A DNA stretch of 64,000 nucleotides from Sphingobacteriales bacterium. GTDB taxonomy: Bacteria; Bacteroidota; Bacteroidia; Chitinophagales; Chitinophagaceae. The stretch covers positions 248,001 to 312,000 of the forward strand of contig JACRJO010000018.1 in assembly GCA_016219985.1 (NCBI GenBank), given 5' to 3'. This document shows positions 1 to 8,966 of the stretch, piece by piece. A program made the position numbers and the translations under genes. The notes beneath the pieces were generated by a model. That model saw nothing but the letters and a program-made list of their open reading frames with translations. It ran no database searches and had not been told where the DNA came from. Each line of letters starts with the position of its first letter. Position 1 is the stretch's first letter.

Positions 1-824
1 GCCGTGGAGCAAATAATACCTGCGGCGCCCATATCCTGCATACCCACCACGGCGCCGGTCTGGATCACTTCGAGGCAGGCTTCCAGTAATTTTTTTTCCT
101 GGAAGGGGTCACCTACCTGTACTGCGGGAAGGTCCTGCGCACTTTCAGCCGTAATATCCGCGGAAGCGAAAGAGGCCCCGCCAATCCCGTCTTTACCGGT
201 GGCGCTGCCCACGAACATCACGGGGTTGCCCTTGCCCAGCGCCGTAGCCGAAACGGTTTCACCCGCTCTCACGATCCCCACGCTCATCGCGTTCACAAGC
301 GGGTTGGTATGATAGCATTCATCAAAATAAATTTCACCGCCCACAGTAGGCACCCCAAAGCAATTCCCATAGTGACCGATCCCATGGACCACACCGGATA
401 ATAAGTGCTGTGTTTTGTCTTCTTCAAGATTCCCGAAACGGAGTGAGTTCAGGGCTGCGATAGGCCGGGCCCCCATGGTAAAAATATCACGGTGGATACC
501 CCCCACACCGGTAGCAGCACCCTGAAAGGGTTCGATGGCGGAGGGATGGTTATGCGATTCAATCTTAAAGACCACTCCCAGCCCGTCCCCGATATCCATC
601 AGTCCGGCATTTTCTTCACCGGCTTTAACCAGCATGCGGCCTCCTTCGCGGGGAAGAGTCTTTAACCACTTGATGGAATTTTTATAACTGCAATGTTCAC
701 TCCACATCCCGGAGAAGGCACAGAGTTCATTGAAGTTGGGCGTGCGTCCCAGTTTTTGTTTGATCAGTTCAAATTCGGCGGCTGTTAACCTGAGTTGTTC
801 GGCTGTTTTTACGGTAACTTCCAT
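1..824 (-). CDS. purL: Phosphoribosylformylglycinamidine synthase, PurL subunit (partial)
   Basis: Catalyses the ATP-dependent amidation of FGAR to FGAM in cytosolic purine synthesis. Reading the minus strand from the ATG at 822-824 gives about 274 residues, open to the window edge, so the C-terminal part is missing. Visible PurL hallmarks are [12 protein letters not shown] near residue 40, then [20 protein letters not shown] and [18 protein letters not shown], which form the first ATP/substrate-binding half. The N-terminus is short and starts directly at the catalytic region, so this is the small PurL form that works with separate PurS and PurQ. It is divergent from the gene at 882. A TAnnTTTG-type box lies just upstream at 845-852. 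Confidence 0.95.
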   Translation of the reverse strand, partial: MEVTVKTAEQLRLTAAEFELIKQKLGRTPNFNELCAFSGMWSEHCSYKNSIKWLKTLPREGGRMLVKAGEENAGLMDIGDGLGVVFKIESHNHPSAIEPFQGAATGVGGIHRDIFTMGARPIAALNSLRFGNLEEDKTQHLLSGVVHGIGHYGNCFGVPTVGGEIYFDECYHTNPLVNAMSVGIVRAGETVSATALGKGNPVMFVGSATGKDGIGGASFASADITAESAQDLPAVQVGDPFQEKKLLEACLEVIQTGAVVGMQDMGAAGIICST

Positions 825-844
825 GTAGGCAGAAAATTGAACCG

Positions 845-852
845 CAAAGGTA
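845..852 (-). promoter_or_regulatory. Possible -7 promoter box of purL
   Basis: On the minus strand this reads TACCTTTG, a full match to the Bacteroidota -7 consensus TAnnTTTG, about 20 bases before the purL start codon. No good -33 TTTG was found at the expected distance, so the call rests on the -7 box alone. Confidence 0.4.
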
Positions 853-881
853 AAGCATAGAGACCACTGAGGAGGCAGAAC

Positions 882-2228
882 TTGTCAACTTTATACCGGC
901 AATCACGGCAATATTGGCTATTATTGCGGGCTAAACCTCTTGTGTTGGAATACCTCCTGTTTGCCGGCTATCTTTTCCTGTTTGCCTGGCTGGTTACCCG
1001 GGTAAAATTCTTTACCCGTTCAGGGCTCAGTAAATCACAGCTCATCATCATTTTGCTGCTGAAAGTACTGGCGGGCATCTTCTACGGCTGGATCGGGATC
1101 TACTACAGTGGCTTTGCCCGGATGTATGATACCTGGAGTTTCCATACCAACAGTCTTTATGAATATCATTTGCTGCTGAACGACCCGCATGAATATTTCA
1201 CTAACCTGTTCCGGACCTCCTATACAGATGGATTTTCCCGTTTTTTTGAAAACAGCGATTCGTACTGGAATGACCTGAAGGGGAGCATTTTTATCAAGCT
1301 GCTTTCCGTTTTTAATATTTTCAGCCGGGGGCATTATTACGTGAATGTGATTTTCTATTCCTTCCTCACCCTTTTCGGAGCCCTGGCCATTTTCCGGGTG
1401 ATGAATAACGCTTTCCCCGGAAAACGGCCGGCCATTCTCCTGGCAACCTTCCTGATTCCCTCCTTTCTTTACTGGACCAGCGGCGTTCATAAAGAAGGGT
1501 TGATCTTTACCGGGATCGCCCTCTGTGTGTACAGCATTTATTTCGGGAACAAGGAAAAGCGGTTCAGTACCCGTAAAATCGCCGCCCTGATCACGGGCCT
1601 GCTGCTGGTGCTGACCCTCCGCAATTTCCTGGTAGTCTTATTGATCCCTGCCCTGCTGACCTGGGTGCTGGCTAATCGCTATCCGCAAAAAGGTAAATGG
1701 ATATTTGGCCTTGCTTACCTTTTTTTTATTGTCTTTTTCTTTACCGCGAAACACCTGAGCCCCCGGCTCGATTTCCCGATGGCCGTGGCGAATAAGCAAC
1801 AGGAGTTTATTAAACTGAAGGGCCGGACGACCGTACCTATCCGGGAACTGGAGCCCACGGCCTACGGCTTCCTGAAAAACACCCCGCAGGCTGTGGTGTT
1901 GACTGTGGTTCGTCCTTATCCCGGCGATGTGCACCATTTTCTATCCCTGGCAGCTTCTGTGGAGATCAACCTGCTGCTCGCCCTTTTCCTGCTGTTTCTC
2001 TGGCGCAGGACCAACGGCTCCCGGGCCGGAAACCTGCTTTATTTCTGTATTTATTTTTCTGCTTCTGTATTACTGGCGATTGGTTATAGTAATAATAATA
2101 TAGGTGCCATCGTCCGTTACCGCAGTATCATTATTCCCCTCCTGGTCATTCCCATGATCGCACAAATTGACTGGCCTTATATAGTTCGTCTTATTCAAAA
2201 TCGTATTAAAAAATACGATAATGTTTAG
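882..2228 (+). CDS. Polytopic inner-membrane protein of unknown function
   Basis: A 448-residue protein with many hydrophobic segments, roughly ten predicted membrane spans from residue 24 to 430. It has a soluble stretch around residues 85-125 rich in Tyr, Phe and Asp and a basic C-terminus. The layout resembles polysaccharide polymerase or EpsG-like and GT-C membrane proteins, but I see no diagnostic catalytic motif, so no function is assigned. The start is a TTG at 882 preceded at a good distance by GGAGG (871-875), a clear Shine-Dalgarno that is uncommon in this phylum. It is divergent from purL and about 135 bases ahead of glutamine synthetase. Confidence 0.75.
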   Translation: MSTLYRQSRQYWLLLRAKPLVLEYLLFAGYLFLFAWLVTRVKFFTRSGLSKSQLIIILLLKVLAGIFYGWIGIYYSGFARMYDTWSFHTNSLYEYHLLLNDPHEYFTNLFRTSYTDGFSRFFENSDSYWNDLKGSIFIKLLSVFNIFSRGHYYVNVIFYSFLTLFGALAIFRVMNNAFPGKRPAILLATFLIPSFLYWTSGVHKEGLIFTGIALCVYSIYFGNKEKRFSTRKIAALITGLLLVLTLRNFLVVLLIPALLTWVLANRYPQKGKWIFGLAYLFFIVFFFTAKHLSPRLDFPMAVANKQQEFIKLKGRTTVPIRELEPTAYGFLKNTPQAVVLTVVRPYPGDVHHFLSLAASVEINLLLALFLLFLWRRTNGSRAGNLLYFCIYFSASVLLAIGYSNNNIGAIVRYRSIIIPLLVIPMIAQIDWPYIVRLIQNRIKKYDNV

Positions 2229-2363
2229 ATTTTGGCCTAACCCCAGCCTTTTTTTGCCAAAATTCTTGATTTAAACACATTTTTTTCTAATATCTCCTAG
2301 TATTCTGATAAAAAATTGGAAGAACAGGCGCAATTGCTTTGCTTTGCAAAAAACATATTTCAA

Positions 2364-4553
2364 ATGTCACTACGTTTTAATGCAATCAATGGTCTTTCCT
2401 CCAATTCCACGGTTAAGGTGGACGGATCAGCCAAAATCACTGGCATTTTCAACAGTAATGTATTTACGCTTCAAACTGCCCGTGAGGTATTGAGCGACGA
2501 AGCTTACAAGAGTCTGCGGGCTTCCATCAAAGCCGGTCATAAAATTGACAGGGCGGTAGCCAACCAGATCGCCATTGGTATCCGTGCCTGGGCAGAAGCA
2601 AAAGGGGTCACCCACTTCACACACTGGTTCCAGCCCCTCACCGGTACTACTGCTGAAAAGCATGATTCTTTCTTTACGCTAAAAAGTGACGGTACACCGA
2701 TTGAACAATTTGAAGGAGATGCCCTGGTACAACAGGAGCCGGATGCATCTTCTTTTCCCAGTGGTGGTCTGCGCGCCACTTTCGAAGCCCGCGGTTATAC
2801 GGCCTGGGATCCTTCCTCTCCCCCCTTTATCATGGAGATCGGGCAGGGCAAAACACTTTGTATTCCCACCATCTTTGTTTCTTATACCGGTGAGTCACTG
2901 GACTACAAAGCGCCGCTGTTAAAAGCGCTGGATGCGCTGAACAAGGCCGCAGTAGATGTATGTAACTATTTTGACAAGAATGTAACCCGTGTTACCGCCA
3001 CCCTTGGCTGGGAACAGGAATATTTTGTGATTGATGAAGCGATGTACAATGCCCGGCCCGACCTGGTGATGACCGGCCGGACAGTTTATGGTCATTCTTC
3101 CGCCAAGAACCAGCAGCTGGAAGACCATTATTTCGGCTCTATCCCGGAAAGGATCTATACCTATATGCGGGATTTTGAAAACGAGGCTTACAAACTCGGT
3201 ATTCCCCTGCGTACCCGTCACAATGAAGTGGCGCCCGCCCAGTTTGAGTGCGCCCCCATCTTTGAAGAAGTGAGTGTGGCCGTTGACCACAACTCCCTGC
3301 TGATGGATGTGATGGACCGGGTGGCCCGCCGGCATAACCTCCGTGTACTGCTCCATGAGAAGCCCTTTGCCGGTATCAATGGAAGTGGTAAACATAATAA
3401 CTGGAGCATGGCCACCGATACCGGTGTGAACCTGCTGGCTCCCGGCAAGACACCGAAGACCAACCTGATGTTCCTTACGTTCTTTGTGAACACCATCAAG
3501 GCCGTGCATGATTACGCGGATGTGCTGCGTGCTTCTATCGCTTCCGCCCCGAACGATCACCGGCTGGGTGCCAACGAAGCGCCGCCTGCGATTATCTCTG
3601 TGTTCATTGGCCAGTATTTGTCCAAAGTACTGCAGGATGTGAAAGAAAGGGTGTCCGACAAAATGGATGAAACCGATGAGAGCATGCTGAAGATCGATAT
3701 CCACAAGAGCATTCCTGAGCTGCTGATGGATAATACCGACCGTAACCGGACTTCTCCCTTTGCCTTCACGGGTAATAAATTTGAATTCCGTGCCGTGGGC
3801 TCAACGGCCAACTGCGCCAACCCCATGACCGTGTTAAATACCATCATGGCCGACACCCTGCGGCAGTTCAAGAAAGAAGTGGATGCCCTGATCGAAAAAG
3901 GGGAAAAGAAAGAGATCGCGATCATGCATGTGATCCGCCAGTATATTGTAGCCAGTGAGAAAGTACTGTTTGAAGGCGATGGCTACAGCGAAGCCTGGGC
4001 CAAGGAAGCTGAGAAAAGAGGATTGCCAAATGTAAAGACCACCCCGCTGGCCCTGGATGCCATGCTGACAGAAAAAGCGAAGAAACTTTTCGAAAGCAAT
4101 CATATTTACAGTCATAGCGAACTGGAAGCGCGTCACGAGATCGAACTGGAAAAATACATCAAGAAAGTACAGATCGAAAGCCGGATCATGGGTGAACTGG
4201 CCACCAGTCATATCTTACCTACTGCTATCCGTTACCAGAACCTGCTGACCAATAATATCCGCGGATTGAAAGAAGCCGGGATTTCCGAAGCTGGTTTTGC
4301 CAATCAGAAACAGATTCTGGAGAAGCTCTCCGAGCATATCAATAAAACAGCCGATCTGGTGGAGAAGATGATCGAAGCCCGCAAAGTGTGCAACAATATG
4401 GACAATACCCGCACCAAGGCTATCGCTTATCAAAGCCAGGTAAAAGATGCGTTCTTTGACCAAATCCGCTATCATGTGGACAAACTGGAACTACTGGTGG
4501 ATGACCGCGAATGGTACCTGCCGAAATACCGGGAGATGCTGTTCCTGCGCTAA
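2364..4553 (+). CDS. glnN: Glutamine synthetase type III
   Basis: Makes glutamine from glutamate, ammonia and ATP, the main ammonia-assimilation step in the cytosol. At 729 residues it has the length of the large GSIII class (about 700-730), not the 470-residue GSI. GSIII-type segments are visible: GGLRATFEARGYTAWDP near residue 135, the active-site run TLGWEQEYF, RTRHNEVAPAQFECAP, HEKPFAGINGSGKHNNWS and GSTANCANPMTVLN. An upstream in-frame TTG at 2316 would add 16 residues, but the ATG at 2364 gives the family-like N-terminus MSLRFNAINGLSS. It is monocistronic: a terminator follows at 4580 and the next gene is on the other strand. Confidence 0.96.
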   Translation: MSLRFNAINGLSSNSTVKVDGSAKITGIFNSNVFTLQTAREVLSDEAYKSLRASIKAGHKIDRAVANQIAIGIRAWAEAKGVTHFTHWFQPLTGTTAEKHDSFFTLKSDGTPIEQFEGDALVQQEPDASSFPSGGLRATFEARGYTAWDPSSPPFIMEIGQGKTLCIPTIFVSYTGESLDYKAPLLKALDALNKAAVDVCNYFDKNVTRVTATLGWEQEYFVIDEAMYNARPDLVMTGRTVYGHSSAKNQQLEDHYFGSIPERIYTYMRDFENEAYKLGIPLRTRHNEVAPAQFECAPIFEEVSVAVDHNSLLMDVMDRVARRHNLRVLLHEKPFAGINGSGKHNNWSMATDTGVNLLAPGKTPKTNLMFLTFFVNTIKAVHDYADVLRASIASAPNDHRLGANEAPPAIISVFIGQYLSKVLQDVKERVSDKMDETDESMLKIDIHKSIPELLMDNTDRNRTSPFAFTGNKFEFRAVGSTANCANPMTVLNTIMADTLRQFKKEVDALIEKGEKKEIAIMHVIRQYIVASEKVLFEGDGYSEAWAKEAEKRGLPNVKTTPLALDAMLTEKAKKLFESNHIYSHSELEARHEIELEKYIKKVQIESRIMGELATSHILPTAIRYQNLLTNNIRGLKEAGISEAGFANQKQILEKLSEHINKTADLVEKMIEARKVCNNMDNTRTKAIAYQSQVKDAFFDQIRYHVDKLELLVDDREWYLPKYREMLFLR

Positions 4554-4579
4554 GCCGTTTTTTCACCTTAACATAGATA

Positions 4580-4608
4580 ACCCTGGCCCTGTGCCGGGGT
4601 TTCTTTTT
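4580..4608 (+). terminator. Rho-independent terminator after glutamine synthetase
   Basis: An 8-base stem (4580-4587 with 4593-4600, one G-T pair) with a 5-base loop is followed by TTCTTTTT. It lies 27 bases after the glnN stop codon. Confidence 0.7.
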
Positions 4609-4715
4609 ACTGTTGGGCCGGGTCCGAAAGCCGGAAAGTCCGGAAGAGTCAGCCTGATTGTTGAAAACACCTCCCACATTCGAAAACTCTTTTTACTATT
4701 GGGCCGGGTCCGAAA
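4603..4715. repeat. 27-base direct repeat pair in the glnN/dipeptidase intergenic region
   Basis: Copies at 4603-4629 and 4689-4715 differ at one position (G/A at the tenth base). Both begin CTTTTTACT and end GGGCCGGGTCCGAAA, and both carry the self-complementary core GGGCCGGGTCC. The first copy starts inside the T-run of the terminator. No protein-coding frame is supported here. This may be a dispersed intergenic repeat or a local duplication. Confidence 0.8.
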
Positions 4716-4729
4716 TTCTTCCCGTCTTC

Positions 4730-5938
4730 CTACCTGAAATTCGCCTTTATCACCCGCATCACATTTCCGCCCAGTATCCGTTTGATGGATTTATTACTGT
4801 ATCCCCTTCGCAGCAACTCTTCCGTGATCTTCGGGTAAGCGGTTACATCATCCATCCCGGCCGGTACGGAACTCACCCCATCATAATCGGACCCGATCCC
4901 CACATATTTATCGCCTACCAGTTTTACGATATAATCAATATGATCCACCAGTTGTGCCAGCGTGGGCCGTGCTTCGCTCATCGATTTATCATACCATGCA
5001 TTCCAGTTTTTCATTGTTTCCATACTATCGGAATCCGATGCCTGTGTAAGCAATCCCAGCAGTGAATCTTTTTTATTCAGCAACATTGACTGCAACTGGT
5101 CATATTCCTTACTGATAAACCCGGAGTAAAAATTAATACAAATCACTCCCCCGTTTTTAGCAACGGCTTTGATCTGGTCATCTTTTACATTGCGGAATAC
5201 GGGGCAAATGCTCCAAACGGAACTGTGGGAAAGCAGTACCGGTTTTTTCGAAACTGCGATGGCATCATAAAAAGTCTGCTCGCCTGTATGGGAAAGATCC
5301 ACGATCACCCCCAGCTCATTCAGGTGCTCCACCACTTGTTTTCCGAACTCGTTCAACCCCTTGTGTTTTATTTTTTCGGGGTACAGTGTTTCATCCATGG
5401 CGCTGCTGGCCCAGGAAGTACTGTTGTTCCAGGTAAGTGTGAGGTAGCGCATTCCCAGGGCATAAAGACTGTCCAGTTTCTGTAAGTCCTCTTCAATCAT
5501 GTGTCCGCCTTCCACCCCGATCAGGGCAACCAGTTTATCCTTATGGGCCCTGTTTTTTATTTCCCGGTAGGTTTCCCCAAACGTCATCCGGTCCGGATTG
5601 CGGAGAATGATCCGGTGCAGGGAATCGATCTCTTCCAGGGCATCATGGAAAAAGCTTGCTGCATTCCGGGGTGACTTATCCGTCCACACAGAAAAGAACT
5701 GTACATCCAGTCCCCCTTTTTTCCAGCGGTACAGGTCACTATGCCCGGTGTTCAGCCGGCTCGTTATATCTTTTCCTTTTAAAGTGAGCGATGTCAGGCA
5801 ATCATTATGGGTATCCACCACAATGGCCCGTTGGTGTAACCTGGTCACGGTTTGCGCAGTTACCGGCAAAATAAAAACCTGTATGGCAAGGAAAAATATC
5901 CCTTTTATAACCCGGTTATTCTTGCTGTTCATATTCAA
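4730..5938 (-). CDS. Secreted membrane dipeptidase (peptidase family M19)
   Basis: Zinc-dependent dipeptidase of the renal dipeptidase family, which cleaves dipeptides and in some members dehydropeptides or D-residue dipeptides. At 402 residues it has a hydrophobic leader (residues 11-29, ending PVTAQ), so it is exported. Metal-site motifs are in family order: DTHND (42-46), GVEGGH with Glu143, DLSH with His217, SHSS with His238, and GSDYDG near residue 345. The length fits the family. It is convergent with glnN and stands alone. The true substrate cannot be read from the sequence. Confidence 0.92.
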   Translation of the reverse strand: MNMNSKNNRVIKGIFFLAIQVFILPVTAQTVTRLHQRAIVVDTHNDCLTSLTLKGKDITSRLNTGHSDLYRWKKGGLDVQFFSVWTDKSPRNAASFFHDALEEIDSLHRIILRNPDRMTFGETYREIKNRAHKDKLVALIGVEGGHMIEEDLQKLDSLYALGMRYLTLTWNNSTSWASSAMDETLYPEKIKHKGLNEFGKQVVEHLNELGVIVDLSHTGEQTFYDAIAVSKKPVLLSHSSVWSICPVFRNVKDDQIKAVAKNGGVICINFYSGFISKEYDQLQSMLLNKKDSLLGLLTQASDSDSMETMKNWNAWYDKSMSEARPTLAQLVDHIDYIVKLVGDKYVGIGSDYDGVSSVPAGMDDVTAYPKITEELLRRGYSNKSIKRILGGNVMRVIKANFR

Positions 5939-6072
5939 GGATGTGTTAAAGTTTAATCGGACGCTCTCCTCCCGGCCCCGGTTCCGTTATGTAAGTTAAT
6001 CGAAAGCCCGCATTCCTGTATCTCCCGGCCTTTGTACAACTATTTGGCCCGGTTTTTCGACCTTTACAGTAT

Positions 6073-6477
6073 ATGAGACCCGGATTCCTGTTATTGAGCA
6101 TTTTTTTATCTGCCACCCTGCGGGCGCAGAAAGTGGACAGTATCTATTTTCACCTGTACACCGACAGCCTGAAAAAAGGACAGCACAATTATATCAATGT
6201 GGACGGGAAACTGAGCAACGGGCGCTGGCTGCCCATGACAACAAAAGAGGTGGAATTCTCCTGCAGCGCAGCCCGTTTTGAAGGAAATGAACTGGTTATT
6301 CCTCCTGATTTCAAAGAAGAGAAGGTTATCGTAAAGGCCATCCTGAAGGCCAACCGGAACCTTGTAATTGAAAAAACGATCTGGATCAAAACACTGCCGG
6401 ACCCGGAGCTGCCTTCCCGGGGACAAATCATGCAATCCCCTGCTGAAAAGAAGCAGAAGAACAGGCGCAGGCAATGA
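6073..6477 (+). CDS. Small secreted protein of unknown function
   Basis: A 134-residue protein with a signal peptide (residues 1-18, ending LRAQ). A compact domain follows that appears to be mostly beta strand (residues 20-105), then a very basic Lys/Arg/Gln-rich tail (KKQKNRRRQ). The middle has the feel of an Ig-like or invasin-like fold (VEFSCSAARFEG, then VIVKAILKANRN), but this is an impression, not a match. It starts at the ATG at 6073 and stands alone between two minus-strand genes. Confidence 0.65.
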   Translation: MRPGFLLLSIFLSATLRAQKVDSIYFHLYTDSLKKGQHNYINVDGKLSNGRWLPMTTKEVEFSCSAARFEGNELVIPPDFKEEKVIVKAILKANRNLVIEKTIWIKTLPDPELPSRGQIMQSPAEKKQKNRRRQ

Positions 6478-6652
6478 TTTCACGGCGGCAGGCAGTAACA
6501 TGGGACACAGAGGAGGCGCATAGATAACTGTTCCTTAGAAGGCCTATGTGTAAGCCGGAGGCTTCTATGTTATCCTTTTGGAGTTTACCCGCTATAAGAA
6601 GTTTACAAATCCTTGTACCCCGCCCGCCATAGCAACTGAGCTATTGCTATTG
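6478..6652. other. Intergenic region without a gene
   Basis: No coding frame is supported. It contains weak inverted repeats, for example ATAGCAA/TTGCTAT in the 6630-6650 region, and a stretch like ACACAGAGGAGGCGCATAG that loosely echoes the sequence before the gene at 882 (ATAGAGACCACTGAGGAGGC). It ends at the two terminators of the aldolase gene. Confidence 0.4.
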
Positions 6653-6675
6653 ATAAAAAAATCCGCGGAGCGGAT
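6653..6675 (-). terminator. Second terminator downstream of the transaldolase-like gene
   Basis: On the minus strand a 6-base stem (ATCCGC/GCGGAT, three-base loop) is followed by TTTTTTTATC. It is the distal member of a tandem pair and has the same loop bases and similar stem core as the proximal one. Confidence 0.65.
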
Positions 6676-6692
6676 CAGCAAGGCAGGTGATA

Positions 6693-6720
6693 GAAAAAAA
6701 AGACCCCGCGGAGCGGGGCT
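6693..6720 (-). terminator. Terminator of the transaldolase-like gene
   Basis: On the minus strand a perfect CCCCGC/GCGGGG stem with a three-base loop is followed by TCTTTTTTTT, 27 bases past the stop codon of the gene at 6747. It is a strong intrinsic terminator. Confidence 0.8.
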
Positions 6721-6746
6721 TCTATATAATTATATGCTAACTACTC

Positions 6747-7400
6747 TTACGCAAATTTCTTAGCATCCTCCAGGAACTTTGCCAGTCCGATATCGGTCAG
6801 CGGGTGTTTCAGCAGGCCAAGGATCGAATCCAGCGGGCAGGTGCAAACATCAGCCCCGGCTTCCGCACATTTCACAATATGCAGGGCATTACGGATCGAG
6901 GCAGCCAGGATCTCCGTTTTGTAACCCTGGATGGAATAAATATGGGAAATCTGGGAGATCAGTTCGATACCGTCCCAGTTGCTGTCATCAATCCGGCCGA
7001 TAAAGGGGGAAAGATAAGTGGCACCGGCTTTTGCCGCCAGGATGGCCTGGCCGGCTGAAAATACCAGCGTGCAATTGGTCCGGATCCCGTTGTCGGAAAA
7101 CCATTTGATGGCTTTGATCCCGTCCTTGATCATGGGTACTTTCACCACGATATTCGGGTGAATAGCCGCCAGTTTTTTCCCTTCTTCCACGATGGCGCTG
7201 AATTCAGTGCTGATCACTTCCGCACTGATATCCCCGTCCACCAGTTCGCAGATGGTCTTATAATGTTCCATTACGGCCGCTTCGCCTTTGATCCCTTCTT
7301 TGGCCATGAGGGAGGGATTGGTGGTAACCCCATCGAGGATACCCAGTTCATTGGCTTCTTTGATCTGTGCCAGGTTGGCCGTGTCAATGAAAAATTTCAT
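6747..7400 (-). CDS. Transaldolase/fructose-6-phosphate aldolase, small form
   Basis: A class I aldolase of the TalC/FSA family (217 residues, typical for this small form), acting in the cytosol on C3 and C6 or C7 sugar phosphates. Family signs are [10 protein letters not shown] at the N-terminus, DGVTTNPSL (23-31), the Schiff-base lysine in VVKVPM (Lys87), [12 protein letters not shown], and ISPF-like [10 protein letters not shown]. Whether it acts as a transaldolase or as fructose-6-phosphate aldolase cannot be decided by eye; in Bacteroidota the transaldolase role is the usual annotation. Two terminators follow. The SRP RNA gene is just upstream on the same strand. Confidence 0.93.
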   Translation of the reverse strand: MKFFIDTANLAQIKEANELGILDGVTTNPSLMAKEGIKGEAAVMEHYKTICELVDGDISAEVISTEFSAIVEEGKKLAAIHPNIVVKVPMIKDGIKAIKWFSDNGIRTNCTLVFSAGQAILAAKAGATYLSPFIGRIDDSNWDGIELISQISHIYSIQGYKTEILAASIRNALHIVKCAEAGADVCTCPLDSILGLLKHPLTDIGLAKFLEDAKKFA

Positions 7401-7444
7401 GTTGCGTATTTAAAACCCGAAAACGGGAAACAGAAATAAAAAAT

Positions 7445-7538
7445 GGCAGGCTTATTACATCGCACCGCTCAACCACCTACTCTTGCTGCCTTCCGGCCCT
7501 GGGAGGGTTCAGCAGGAGCTGGTCGTGTAAGACCTGCC
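7445..7538 (-). ncRNA. ffs: Signal recognition particle RNA, small bacterial type (4.5S)
   Basis: On the minus strand the segment carries the conserved SRP domain IV, with CCAGGGCCGGAAGGCAGCA forming the asymmetric-loop and tetraloop region bound by Ffh. The 3' part GCGATGTAATAAGCCTGCC is typical of small SRP RNAs. The ends pair (GGCAGG with CCTGCC), which sets the boundaries at about 94 nucleotides. With Ffh it targets nascent membrane and secreted proteins to the membrane. It lies between two minus-strand protein genes and has no coding frame. Confidence 0.9.
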
Positions 7539-7592
7539 GGCGCAAAGATAAGGCAGTGAGGGCTAATGAAGTGGATGAAATGAAAAAAATGT

Positions 7593-8870
7593 TCAGCGCG
7601 GAAAGACTGAATTAACCTGTGCATATCCAATGAGTTCATCCGCCCTGGCCCCAAAAGGCCTGAAATAAACCAGTATGGTATAGCCATTCTCCGTACCCCA
7701 GTAATTCCCTTCCGTGTTTTCCAGTACCGGGCTTATACCCTGCTGCACCCTGTCGGGCAAGGAGATATAGGAATAATTGTAATACCCTTGTTTGAGGTAG
7801 AGTTCCTTTTCGTAGACCCCTTTGACCGGGTTAAACTCCATCCGGGAATTCGCATCCGGTAAATAATTGGTCAATTCGCCAAACAGGTAAATATTTTTCC
7901 CGGCATAAGGCTGGTTGCCCGGGGGAACAAAGGTGAAATGTACCCAGGCATAATCAGCCTGCCAGTATGGGTTGCCATTGTCCTGGTTTTCGGATGTAAA
8001 AAGCCCGTTGATATCCCGGTAATACATATAGATCTGCTGCCTCCGGTCCAGGTCCGGGTTGATATAGATATCAATGCGTGCAGAAGTATCGCTATCCACA
8101 ATCTTCTGCACCCGCTCGCTCCGCAACCGGAAACTGCGCAGATCGGCCCATCTCCACTCTTTGCCCGCGGCAAAAGTGGTGTTCTCTTCATCACTGTACT
8201 CATAATAATTACCCCGGAACAGGCTCGGGCGGTCAATGACCGTGGACTGTCTCCAGTTATAATTCTGCAGCAGCACCACCTTGATATCCTGCGGGGATAA
8301 GGGATTAACCTGACCGGCCGCAGTACTCACAGCGGCCTGCACCCGCTGGTGGGTCTGAAATAAATTCCCGTTATAAGGCTGAAGTACCTGTGCGGATACC
8401 GAGGTTTTTTTATTCACCACCAGGATGCGTTTGGTAAATGCCAGTTTGGAAGTATCATCATTGAGAAACACTTTCAGCAGGTAATTCCCTCCCCTGACCG
8501 GGGCTGAATTCCGTTCCGGCAAGAGGGCCTGGTAATGCGTATAGCGGGTTTGGACAATGGAAGAACTGCGGTAGGTGCCGATCCGGTTGCTCTGGAAACC
8601 CCGGATATAATCATAGGTTTGCACATTCGCCGGGGTCCAGTCCGCATTGCAAAGCTGGAAACTGTAATAATAACTCTTTACATCATTATCCATATCATCA
8701 AAATGCAGTTCCAGCTGTTCATTGCTGCCCAATTGCAATACCGGGTAACTGTAAATATCCCCGTATTTAAACAATTTGACGGAACGGATATTCGGTTTAT
8801 ACACCTGGTCAGGCACCTGCGCCGGGAGCGTGAGTGGTAACAGGAAAAAAAAGAATAACAGGTATTTCAT
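7593..8870 (-). CDS. Type IX secretion system plug protein (DUF5103 family)
   Basis: Matches the family that plugs the SprA translocon of the T9SS (formerly DUF5103). It has 425 residues with a signal peptide (residues 1-17, ending LPLTLPAQ) and a beta-rich body. The start of the mature protein, QVYKPNIRSVKLFKYGD, and the motifs SYYYSFQLCNADWTPA, FQSNRIGTYRSSS, ARIDIYINPDLDRRQQIYM and VYEKELYLKQGYYNY are characteristic. I chose the ATG at 8870 because an upstream start at 9014 would give a non-signal N-terminus and overlap the divergent gene at 8967. It fits with the T9SS cargo protein at the window end. Confidence 0.85.
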   Translation of the reverse strand: MKYLLFFFFLLPLTLPAQVPDQVYKPNIRSVKLFKYGDIYSYPVLQLGSNEQLELHFDDMDNDVKSYYYSFQLCNADWTPANVQTYDYIRGFQSNRIGTYRSSSIVQTRYTHYQALLPERNSAPVRGGNYLLKVFLNDDTSKLAFTKRILVVNKKTSVSAQVLQPYNGNLFQTHQRVQAAVSTAAGQVNPLSPQDIKVVLLQNYNWRQSTVIDRPSLFRGNYYEYSDEENTTFAAGKEWRWADLRSFRLRSERVQKIVDSDTSARIDIYINPDLDRRQQIYMYYRDINGLFTSENQDNGNPYWQADYAWVHFTFVPPGNQPYAGKNIYLFGELTNYLPDANSRMEFNPVKGVYEKELYLKQGYYNYSYISLPDRVQQGISPVLENTEGNYWGTENGYTILVYFRPFGARADELIGYAQVNSVFPR

Positions 8871-8966
8871 CGGGGCAGTTAAATTAAAATATTCACTGAA
8901 AATACTGTAAAAAACAGGATAAATCCTGAGCAGGGCCTTATTTTTGAACAAGACAAAAAATCTCCA

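Noticed and set aside
4..312. Open frame on the plus strand at the window start
   Set aside because: It lies opposite purL, whose motifs are clear on the minus strand.
2316..2363. Upstream TTG start for glutamine synthetase
   Set aside because: It would add 16 residues (MEEQAQLLCF...) not typical of the family; the ATG at 2364 gives the expected N-terminus.
2919..3704. A 261-residue open frame opposite glutamine synthetase
   Set aside because: Antisense shadow of a fully conserved gene, His/Gly/Val-rich in the way typical of reversed codons.
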